A stretch of 13,664 nucleotides of DNA from CAG-492 sp045643465 (GTDB taxonomy: Bacteria > Bacillota > Clostridia > TANB77 > CAG-508): the NCBI GenBank assembly GCA_045643465.1, contig JAZUKV010000003.1:1-13664 (forward strand). Direction: 5' to 3'. A program made the translations under genes and the position numbers. Below are positions 6,098 to 12,932 of this stretch, one piece after another. The notes beneath the pieces were generated by a model. The model saw only the letters and a list, made by a program, of their open reading frames with translations. It did no database searches and was not told the origin of the DNA. Numbering within the stretch: the stretch's first letter is position 1; every line of letters begins with the position of its first letter.

Positions 6098-8257
6098 TTA
6101 TATTTTCATTGATAAACTTACTTTTTGTCTTTCATTATCTATTTTAATTACTTTTACTTTTACAATATCACCTATTGAAACTACTTCAGCAGGATTTTTA
6201 ACAAAATTATCACTTAACTCAGATATATGAACAAGCCCATCATGTTTTACTCCTACATCTACGAAAGCCCCAAAATCAATAACATTTCTAACAGTTCCCG
6301 TTAATATCATTCCTTCTTTTAAATCTTCGAATTTTAATACATCTGAACGTAATATTGGTTTTGGCATTTCATCTCTTGGATCTCTACCTGGTTTAGATAA
6401 TTCATCTATAATATCCTTTAAAGTCATTTCACCAACATCTAATTTTTCTGCATTTTCTTTAATATTAATACTATTTAATTTTAATTTAATATCTTTTAAT
6501 TTTTCTTGATTTCTTAAATCTTCTTTTCCATATCCAATACTCTTTAGTAATAATTCAGCTTTTTCATAACTTTCAGGATGCACAGCTGTTATTTCTAATG
6601 GATTTTTTCCTTCTGGTATTCTAATAAATCCTGCACATTGTTGATATGCAACTTTCCCTAGCTTTGCGACGTTCAATAGCTCTTTTCTTTCTTTAAATTT
6701 TCCATTTTCATCTCTATATTTTACGATATTATTTGCTATTGTTTTGTTAATTCCAGCTACATAAGACAATAGTGAAGGTGTTGCTGTATTTACATCTACA
6801 CCAACTTCATTTACCGCATCTTCTACTACGGCTGAAAGACTTTCAGCTAATTTTTTCTGATTTACATCATGTTGATATTGTCCTACACCAATTGCTTTTG
6901 GATCAATCTTTACAAGCTCTGCTAATGGATCTTGTAATCTTCTAGCTATAGAAATTGCTCCTCTTAATGAAACATTTATATCTGGATATTCTTCTGTTGC
7001 AAGTTTTGATGCTGAATATACAGATGCGCCTGCTTCACTTACAATTGCATAATACACTTCTTTATTTATTTTTGAAATCATATCTGCAACAAACTTCTCA
7101 GACTCCCTTGAAGCTGTACCATTTCCTATTGCTATCATATTAATATCATATTTTTTTATTAGCTCTGATAATTCTTTTTCTGCCTCTGCAATTTTATTTT
7201 GTGGCTCCGTAGGATATACTGTTGTAGTCGCTAACAATTTTCCTGTTTCATCAATAACAGCTATTTTGCATCCTGTTCTATATGCAGGATCAAATCCCAT
7301 AACAGTCATTCCTTTTATTGGTGCACCCAATAAAAGTTGTTTTGCATTTTGTCCAAATACTTTAATTGCTTTCTCCTCAGCTTTCTCTGTTAAATCTGAT
7401 CTAATTTCTCTTTCCACTGAAGGCTCTATTAATCTTTTAAAACTATCTTCTACTGTATTTTCTAAAATTTCTGCATACTTGCTATTTTTGTCTTTGATAA
7501 TATCTCTTTCAATAAAATCTATAATATTTTCTTCTGGCTTTTGAATTTTTAATTTAATTGCCTCTTCTTTTTCGCCTCTATTGATTGCTAAAATTCTGTG
7601 ACTTGGAATTCTATTCACTTTTTCATTAAAATCAAAATACATTTGATAAGTTTTATTTTGCTCTTTCTCATCTTTTGCTGCTGACTCAGTTAATATTATT
7701 CCATCTCTGTAGCAATATCTTTTTATTTCTTTTCTATAACTTGGATTATCAGATATATTTTCAGCAATAATATCTTTAGCCCCTAAAATTGCATCCTCAA
7801 CTGTTTCAATCCCTTTTTCTGGATCAATAAATTCTTTTGCATATTCTTCTATAGATATATTTTTATCTTGTTTTAACAATACTTCTGAAAGAGGCTCTAA
7901 TCCTCTTTCTTTTGCAATTGTTGCTCTAGTTCTTTTTTTCTGTTTATATGGTCTATATATATCTTCTACTTCTGCTAATATTTTTGCATTTTCTAAAGCT
8001 GTAACTATCTCGTCTGTTAATTTTCCTTGCTCTTCTATAGATTTTTTTACTTCTTCTTTTCTTTCATTTAAATTTCTTAAATAACTTAATCTTTCTCCTA
8101 AGTTTCTTAGTATTTCATCACTTAATCCACCTGTTACTTCTTTTCTATATCTAGCGATGAAAGGTATTGTATTTCCCTCATCTATAAGATTAACTGCATT
8201 TTCTACTTGCTTATATTTAACATCTAGCTCTTCTGCAATTATTTGTATAATATCCAT
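6098..8257 (-). CDS. tex: Tex-family S1 RNA-binding transcription accessory protein
   Basis: A 719-residue cytoplasmic protein of full family length. Tex proteins are nucleic-acid-binding factors related to eukaryotic Spt6 and are thought to act in transcription or RNA turnover. The N-terminal helical Tex region contains IPFIARYRKEVTGGLSDE (about 31-48) and DIYRPYKQKKRTRATIAKERGL (split around 98-119). A YqgF/RuvX-like fold begins with MGFDPAYRTGCKIAVID (about 320). The helix-hairpin-helix region contains VGVDVNTATPSLLSYVAGI and KLGKVAYQQCAGFIRIPEG. The C-terminal S1 domain runs from about 650 to 718 (GTVRNVIDFGAFVDVGVKHDG). The ATG overlaps the amylase stop as TAATG, and its AAAGGAAAT ribosome binding site lies within the amylase's last codons, suggesting translational coupling. 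Confidence 0.95.
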   Translation of the reverse strand: MDIIQIIAEELDVKYKQVENAVNLIDEGNTIPFIARYRKEVTGGLSDEILRNLGERLSYLRNLNERKEEVKKSIEEQGKLTDEIVTALENAKILAEVEDIYRPYKQKKRTRATIAKERGLEPLSEVLLKQDKNISIEEYAKEFIDPEKGIETVEDAILGAKDIIAENISDNPSYRKEIKRYCYRDGIILTESAAKDEKEQNKTYQMYFDFNEKVNRIPSHRILAINRGEKEEAIKLKIQKPEENIIDFIERDIIKDKNSKYAEILENTVEDSFKRLIEPSVEREIRSDLTEKAEEKAIKVFGQNAKQLLLGAPIKGMTVMGFDPAYRTGCKIAVIDETGKLLATTTVYPTEPQNKIAEAEKELSELIKKYDINMIAIGNGTASRESEKFVADMISKINKEVYYAIVSEAGASVYSASKLATEEYPDINVSLRGAISIARRLQDPLAELVKIDPKAIGVGQYQHDVNQKKLAESLSAVVEDAVNEVGVDVNTATPSLLSYVAGINKTIANNIVKYRDENGKFKERKELLNVAKLGKVAYQQCAGFIRIPEGKNPLEITAVHPESYEKAELLLKSIGYGKEDLRNQEKLKDIKLKLNSINIKENAEKLDVGEMTLKDIIDELSKPGRDPRDEMPKPILRSDVLKFEDLKEGMILTGTVRNVIDFGAFVDVGVKHDGLVHISELSDNFVKNPAEVVSIGDIVKVKVIKIDNERQKVSLSMKI

Positions 8258-9723
8258 TAAAATTCATTTCCTTTCTTATCATTTTTTACCCAAATGGAAA
8301 CGCTTCCACCGTCACAGTAAAAAATTCCATTTCCATCTTTATCTACGTAAACTTTTTCTTTCATGTTTCCTGTTATATCACTAAAAATGCAGTTTGACAA
8401 GTTTTTTCCTACATTCATAAACTTTGAACCTCCTGCATTATCGCTCATTATTACTACAAGCCCTGAATTTTTATGCTCTTTATCTCCTTCGCGAACCCAT
8501 GCTATGATATGTTCATCATCAAAATAGTCAATTTGATTCCCGTATGCATACAATTTTCTTGCTAATAATATTGGATTTAATTTTAATTGTAGTGGAGAAT
8601 CAAAATTTCCATGCGTTCCATAATAATCACCAAAAAATACGCATGGTATTCCTGAAGCCCTTAGCAAAATTAAAGCATATGCTAACGGTTTAAACCATTC
8701 CTGAATCTCTGATTGTAGACTTTGTCCAATTTGAGTATCGTGATTATCTACAAATGTAACTGCATGTTCTGGCATTAATTGCACTAATGTATTATCAAAA
8801 ATTTTTCTCATATCATAATTTCCATTACTGTTAGAAGCATCGTACAAATTATAATGTAATGGCACATCAAATAAACTTAGATTATTATCACAATCATTTA
8901 TATACTCTTTTAATATATCTAAATTGGTATTCCAGTATTCACCCACAACAAATAAATCTTTTTCAGTGCTATTCTTCATTGTTTCTATCCATCTTTTGAA
9001 AAAGCTCTCTCTAATATGCTTTACAGCATCAAGTCTAAATCCATCTAAATTACAAAAATCTAGATACCATTTTCCCCAATTTTCTAGTTCCTCAACTACA
9101 TCTACATTATTTAAATCAACATCTGCTCCCATCAAATAATCGAAGTTTCCATTTTCAGCATCAACATCCATATCCCAATGTTTTCCATAGAATTTAAATA
9201 TTGCATTTTTTTTGTTTTTTTCATCCCAATCTACACCATGAAAATGTGTCCAATCCCACTTAAAATCAGAATATTTGTTATTTCTATTTTCAAAATTAAA
9301 TTTCGTCCAAGCAGTAATTTCGTATGCTGCACTGGTTACTAAATTTCTATCTTCTACATCTATTTCATTCGCGATAACTTCTTCAGTTTCATCTGCTCCC
9401 ATTTTTTGATTAAACACTATATCTGCAATAACTTTTATCTCATTGTCATGTAATGATTTTATTGCTTCTAAATATTGATCTTTTAAACCATATTTTGTTG
9501 GAACAGTTCCCCTTTGATTAAATTCACCTAAATCATATAAATCATACACACCATATCCTACATCACTTACGCCTGCTGCGCCTTTGTATGCTGGTGGTAA
9601 CCATACCATATTTATTCCTAAATTTTTTAAATCTTGAGCATCTTTTTGTAATTTGTTCCAAAGTGTACAATTCTCAGGATAATACCACTCAAAATATTGC
9701 ATCATAGTTCTATTCATACTCAT
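8257..9723 (-). CDS. Cytoplasmic alpha-amylase, GH13 (subfamily 5-like)
   Basis: A 488-residue enzyme with no signal peptide, expected to hydrolyse alpha-1,4-glucan inside the cell. It starts MSMNRTMMQYFEWY, the usual opening of AmyA-type GH13_5 amylases. Conserved regions are visible: region I DIVFNQK (101-107); region II GFRLDAVKH with nucleophile Asp232; region III VGEYW with acid/base Glu262; region IV FVDNHD with Asp329. A C-terminal beta domain follows (about 395-480). Region I carries Gln106 where His is nearly always found. The start at 9723 is chosen because AGGAG lies 11 nt upstream. The longer in-frame ATG at 9771 would add 16 residues not expected in the family and lacks a ribosome binding site. 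tex follows with a one-base overlap. The family is certain; the exact substrate is inferred. Confidence 0.93.
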   Translation of the reverse strand: MSMNRTMMQYFEWYYPENCTLWNKLQKDAQDLKNLGINMVWLPPAYKGAAGVSDVGYGVYDLYDLGEFNQRGTVPTKYGLKDQYLEAIKSLHDNEIKVIADIVFNQKMGADETEEVIANEIDVEDRNLVTSAAYEITAWTKFNFENRNNKYSDFKWDWTHFHGVDWDEKNKKNAIFKFYGKHWDMDVDAENGNFDYLMGADVDLNNVDVVEELENWGKWYLDFCNLDGFRLDAVKHIRESFFKRWIETMKNSTEKDLFVVGEYWNTNLDILKEYINDCDNNLSLFDVPLHYNLYDASNSNGNYDMRKIFDNTLVQLMPEHAVTFVDNHDTQIGQSLQSEIQEWFKPLAYALILLRASGIPCVFFGDYYGTHGNFDSPLQLKLNPILLARKLYAYGNQIDYFDDEHIIAWVREGDKEHKNSGLVVIMSDNAGGSKFMNVGKNLSNCIFSDITGNMKEKVYVDKDGNGIFYCDGGSVSIWVKNDKKGNEF

Positions 9724-9780
9724 TTTATCTTTTGCTCCTAAAGTTATTTTTTTATAATTGTATTTTATCATAACGATTTA

Positions 9781-9809
9781 TTTATTTCTACTTTTATTTT
9801 AGAAATAAA
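9781..9809. repeat. Inverted repeat upstream of the amylase gene
   Basis: TTTATTTCTA (9781-9790) is the exact inverse of TAGAAATAAA (9800-9809), with a 9-nt T-rich loop. It lies about 60 bp upstream of the chosen amylase start, next to the hairpin at 9807-9833. It could be an operator, an RNA leader stem or part of the insertion-sequence end. Confidence 0.55.
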
Positions 9810-9833
9810 AAAGCGGAATAAATTCCGCGCTTT
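9807..9833 (-). terminator. Terminator-like hairpin upstream of amylase, minus strand
   Basis: GCGGAA (9813-9818) pairs with TTCCGC (9823-9828) over a TAAA loop. An alternative pairing of AAAGC with GCTTT extends the base. On the minus strand a run of six T follows, as in an intrinsic terminator. No intact minus-strand gene lies upstream for it to end, so it may insulate amylase from the insertion sequence, be part of that element's end, or be a conditional leader terminator. Confidence 0.6.
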
Positions 9834-9836
9834 AAT

Positions 9837-9859
9837 ACTCTACATTTTAGAGTCTTTTT
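9837..9859 (+). terminator. Terminator-like hairpin at left side of the IS, plus strand
   Basis: ACTCTA (9837-9842) pairs with TAGAGT (9848-9853) over a 5-nt loop, followed by C and five T on the plus strand. It lies about 50 bp upstream of the old transposase start and could shield the element from outside plus-strand transcription. The stem is short, so confidence is moderate. Confidence 0.45.
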
Positions 9860-9905
9860 CTTTGCATTTATTTTTTCTTTTGTTATTATATTATCGGAGG
9901 TTCAT

Positions 9906-11056
9906 ATGTCAGAATTTACGATTGAACAAATTTTGGGTGATCATTGGGACAATTTTGTTGTTCGTAATCCATAATTACAAATCCGTCCCATTGTTTTTGA
10001 AGAAGTAGAAAAATACTTACATGCGGTGATCCAGATTATGGATGTGCAATTTATGTTTGCGATTGTTGTAAAAAATTTGTCAGTGTTCCATTTAGATGTA
10101 AATCACGTTTTTGCAACACATGTGGTGTTAAATACGCCCAAGACAGGGCTTTATCAATGACAAAAAAATCAATTCGTTGTAAGCATAGACACATCGTATT
10201 TACAATGTCCGATAAGTTATGGGATTATTTTCACCAATATCGAGATCTTTTAGATGGATTATTTGAAGCAGCATCAACTTCAATATTAACATGGTTTTAT
10301 GAAATGAATAAATCTCAAAATTTTACTCCCGGAATAATGTGCACATTACATACATTTGGTCGCGATTTAAAGTGGAATCCACATATCCATATGTTATGTA
10401 CAGAAGGTGGTGCCGGTAATAGTGAAGTTTTTAGAATAGTTAAACATATAAACTTTAAAGCTCTTAGATTTAGATGGCAAAAATTACTTTTGGATTATTT
10501 ACAAAAAAATCTTCCACCACATGAAATAAAAAAATTTAAAGCTCTAAAAAATAATCTGTATAAAGAATATGACAATGGATTTTATGTGTATGCCAAACCG
10601 GACAACATATCATCAATTAATCAAACAATAAATTATGTCGTAAGATACACAGGCAGACCAGCAATGGCTCAATCAAGGATAATTAATTATGACGGAAATT
10701 ACGTGACGTATTATTATGAAAGACATGAAGATGGTAAACGTGTCGAGGAAAGAATTCATGCATATGAATTTATTAAAAAATTAATAATTCATATACCAAA
10801 TAAACACTTTAAAGTAGTCAGATATTATGGTATTTATGCAAAAAAACATAAACACGCTGATAAAATATTTAAATTATTAACAAAAAATCAAATTGAAATT
10901 CGCCGACAATTAAGAAAATGGAATCTATCACTTGAACTTTCATTTGGATATGACCCCACAATTTGTGAATGTGGTGGCAATCTAGTATTCTTCGAATTAA
11001 AAATTAAAGACCCCGAGATATTGAAATCCACTCGCCTCCCATTATATAATATATAA
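9906..11056 (+). pseudogene. IS91-family Y2/HUH transposase, disrupted
   Basis: Reading starts at the ATG at 9906, with GGAGG five bases upstream. It hits an in-frame TAA after 22 codons (9972-9974), then continues as LQIRPIVFEEVEKYL. The frame then slips by -1 near 10017-10022 into the zinc-finger region, whose first codon is TGC at 10022. Cysteines follow in CDCC, FRCKSRFCNTCG. From the internal ATG at 10157, 299 residues are open. These include the HUH motif NPHIHML (His at 10382-10384 and 10388-10390) and the Y2 tyrosines in YVVRY (10634-10648) before TGRPAMAQSRI. A C-terminal CECGG remains. The catalytic core is therefore open, but the N-terminal zinc-binding domain is split. Initiation at 10157 would give a protein lacking that domain and is probably inactive. 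Confidence 0.85.
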
Positions 11057-11070
11057 TGTGGAGGTAAAAC

Positions 11071-11339
11071 ATAAGTAAAAATAATAATAATATTATTATT
11101 AATTATCCATTTTCAAATGAAATAAAACAATTAAAAGAAGAATACAAAAGAATGATAGATGAAATGTCAGACATGGAATTTATCGCCATCTAAACTTAAT
11201 CCAAAGTTTAGGTGCCCTTTCTGATGACAATTATGATGAAGTATGGGATGAGGATGAAGACTGGGAAGACGAAGCTGCTGAATTTTATGGATATTCAGAC
11301 AAAACAGATGCACTTCCAGATGAAGACTTACCTTTTTAA
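11071..11339 (+). pseudogene. Small acidic passenger ORF of the IS, start lost and frameshifted
   Basis: A good ribosome binding site, GTGGAGG (11058-11064), stands six bases before ATA AGT AAA, where a start codon would be expected. The frame reads SKNNNNIII, then a helical stretch NEIKQLKEEYKRMIDEMSDMEF, and hits TAA at 11191. One missing base near 11176-11182 would restore EFYRHLNLIQSLGALSDD and lead into a strongly acidic tail with DEDEDWEDEAAEFYGYSD, ending LPDEDLPF at 11339. The whole would be about 90 residues. I do not recognise the family. Its position right after the transposase (15 bp from that stop) suggests an accessory protein of the same element, but this is inference. Confidence 0.6.
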
Positions 11340-11343
11340 ACAA

Positions 11344-11369
11344 CTTCAAAAAAAATTATTTTTTTGAGG
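11344..11369. repeat. Inverted repeat at right side of the IS
   Basis: CTTCAAAAAAA (11344-11354) pairs with TTTTTTTGAGG (11359-11369), with one G-T pair and an ATTA loop. No U-run follows, so it is not a typical terminator. A hairpin shortly after the last ORF is where an IS91-type replication origin end (oriIS) would be expected. A GAAC tetranucleotide occurs at 11379-11382, but its link to insertion is unproven. Confidence 0.4.
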
Positions 11370-11410
11370 CTCTTTGTTGAACCTTTTTATTTTTTGCCTA
11401 TTTCATTCGA

Positions 11411-11431
11411 ATTATAGAAATTTCCTATAAT
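11411..11431. repeat. Short palindrome between IS and terminator
   Basis: ATTATAG (11411-11417) and CTATAAT (11425-11431) form a perfect 7-bp inverted repeat around AAATTTC. It lies between the end of the passenger ORF and the dockerin terminator. It may be part of the insertion-sequence end or a chance AT-rich palindrome. Confidence 0.35.
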
Positions 11432-11433
11432 AT

Positions 11434-11471
11434 AAAAAAGCTGATTTCTTTTTTATGAAATCAGCTTTTTT
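11434..11471. terminator. Strong terminator of the second dockerin gene
   Basis: AAAAAGCTGATTTC (11435-11448) pairs perfectly over 14 bp with GAAATCAGCTTTTT (11457-11470). The minus-strand dockerin gene stops at 11477, 5 bp away, and a U-run follows the stem on that strand. The plus strand also ends in T, so it could stop transcripts leaving the insertion sequence. Confidence 0.93.
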
Positions 11472-11476
11472 AGGAA

Positions 11477-12754
11477 TTAAAGTACTATCTCTTCCTTTAC
11501 AGATCCATCGTCATTAACAGGTATAATGTAATACTCATTTGATTTTATTACATCGCCCAAAGCACTTACTTTTCCGTCCTCATTATAATGAAGTATTATT
11601 TTTGGATTTCTTATCCACCTAAAATACATTTTTTCTGCAATTTTTTCATCATAATAGTAGTATTGCAGAATATCATCTTTTACATCATGTAATTTAAGCA
11701 AATCTTCAGTGTTAAAATACTGAACATATTTCGTGTCATATTCAGACATTAAATCTGTTGTTAATGAAAACGGAATAATTTCGTTGCTTTTCTTTACGAC
11801 GTACTTGAACTCTCTTTCGTTGGAGAGCTCAATTATCTCATTTAACTGCTCTAATGTTAATTCCTTGTAATCGCCATAACTTTGCCAACTATATATTGGT
11901 TGACCCACTGGCTCTACCTTATTATAAACCTTCTCTTCGTTATACGAACATTCCAAAATAGACTGGCCTTTTTCGTCTACTGGTATAAGATACCAATTGC
12001 TACTTTGAAACTTTTCAGTCTCACCTGAAGTTATAGGGGTTATAACGACTTTATCAGTTTTAATGCCATCTGCATTTTTAAACCCTTCCATAATTTCTGG
12101 TAAGCTATCCTGCTTTATTATTGGTCTATATGCAAGGAATTCCGCTTTGTTAAATATTTCTGATTTTTCTTTCGTAAAGTTTTCTAAATCTTGTGTCCGT
12201 ATGATTTGCATTCCTATGCCATATTGTATCCCTTGCTGCATTGAATAAGCCATCCCCGGGTTAATATATGCATAACATATCGGGTTTTCTGAATACACAA
12301 TATTATAAGAGCTTATGCTGAACATTTCAGCTGTAGCTACCAATATATCATATGTATCCTGATCAATTGTGGTTTCCTCATGCATCAAGTCCTCTTTCTG
12401 CGGATTTTCCCATTTTTTTGTGATTGTTTTTGATTTTGAAGTTGCTATACTCGTTGTCACATCCGAATTTGTTTTTTCTTCACCAACTCCAAGTAATTTG
12501 TTCTTCAAAATAATCAAATCAAACACACTGATTATGTTATCGCCATCCACATCAGCATTTTGGCTTATATCAGTTGACCTTCCTAATATATAGCCTTGAA
12601 TTAATACTGCATCCGCAACAGAAACGGTATTATCACCGTTCACGTCACCGGGTATTCCCGCAGCATTTGTTGTACCTATATTAATGCTCAAAATTATGGG
12701 TATTAATATTAAGGTAAAAAGACAATAAAATCCCTGTTTTGATTTCGTATTCAT
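11477..12754 (-). CDS. Secreted dockerin protein with unknown C-terminal domain
   Basis: A 425-residue protein. A signal peptide (hydrophobic about 9-30, cleavage near TNAAG at 28-33) is followed at once by a type I dockerin (about 36-90). Its calcium loops are GDVNGDNTVSVAD and ADVDGDNIISVFD. A short polar linker (91-125) follows. The remaining 300 residues form a domain I do not recognise, with no visible hydrolase motif. Two stretches share a strand pattern, NWYLIPVDEKG (253-263) and EYYIIPVNDDG (407-417), suggesting an internally repeated fold. The upstream partial gene has the same domain, so this is a tandem family. AGGAGG lies 10 nt before the ATG, and the gene has a consensus promoter. 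The protein is probably displayed through cohesin binding; its activity is unknown. Confidence 0.88.
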   Translation of the reverse strand: MNTKSKQGFYCLFTLILIPIILSINIGTTNAAGIPGDVNGDNTVSVADAVLIQGYILGRSTDISQNADVDGDNIISVFDLIILKNKLLGVGEEKTNSDVTTSIATSKSKTITKKWENPQKEDLMHEETTIDQDTYDILVATAEMFSISSYNIVYSENPICYAYINPGMAYSMQQGIQYGIGMQIIRTQDLENFTKEKSEIFNKAEFLAYRPIIKQDSLPEIMEGFKNADGIKTDKVVITPITSGETEKFQSSNWYLIPVDEKGQSILECSYNEEKVYNKVEPVGQPIYSWQSYGDYKELTLEQLNEIIELSNEREFKYVVKKSNEIIPFSLTTDLMSEYDTKYVQYFNTEDLLKLHDVKDDILQYYYYDEKIAEKMYFRWIRNPKIILHYNEDGKVSALGDVIKSNEYYIIPVNDDGSVKEEIVL

Positions 12755-12818
12755 TTCAAGAATACCTCCTTCTTAATATAATTTTGGGATTCTTCACTGA
12801 TTATACAGCAATAGATTA

Positions 12819-12847
12819 ATTATAACCTTAATATCAAATTGTGTCAA
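12819..12847 (-). promoter_or_regulatory. Consensus promoter of the second dockerin gene
   Basis: On the minus strand, TTGACA (12847-12842) and TATAAT (12824-12819) are exact consensus boxes separated by 17 bp. The leader of about 58 nt resembles in length that of the other dockerin gene. Confidence 0.88.
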
Positions 12848-12889
12848 TCATATTTTTATTATTGATATTTGTTTCCAAATTCTTTAACA

Positions 12890-12922
12890 TGACAAAAGAA
12901 ACTGGCCCCTAAATGGGACCAG
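12890..12922 (-). terminator. Terminator of the right-edge paralogue
   Basis: CTGG (12902-12905) pairs with CCAG (12919-12922), and CCC with GGG inside, with one C/A mismatch between the two blocks. On the minus strand TTTCTTTT follows. The hairpin starts 10 bp after the gene's stop codon at 12933. Confidence 0.75.
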
Positions 12923-12932
12923 CTCCTTTCGC

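Larger units (their letters stand above)
9837..11369 (+). mobile_element. Degenerate IS91-type insertion sequence (ends approximate)
   Basis: This region holds a Y2/HUH transposase pseudogene followed by a small acidic ORF. IS91-family elements move by rolling-circle replication, lack classic terminal inverted repeats and make no target duplication, so the ends cannot be fixed by eye. The limits given are the outermost hairpins that plausibly belong to it. Several lesions in both ORFs show that this copy cannot make its own normal transposase. Confidence 0.65.

Noticed and set aside
6955..7544. Plus-strand ORFs inside tex
   Set aside because: They are antisense shadows of a well-conserved Tex coding region, rich in Leu and Ser, with no ribosome binding sites.
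9724..9771. Longer amylase starting at 9771
   Set aside because: No ribosome binding site precedes that ATG, and AGGAG lies between it and the start at 9723, where family-typical sequence begins.
11167..11349. Minus-strand ORF of 60 codons
   Set aside because: It is the antisense of the acidic passenger ORF; it has no ribosome binding site and an unnatural His/Leu-rich composition.
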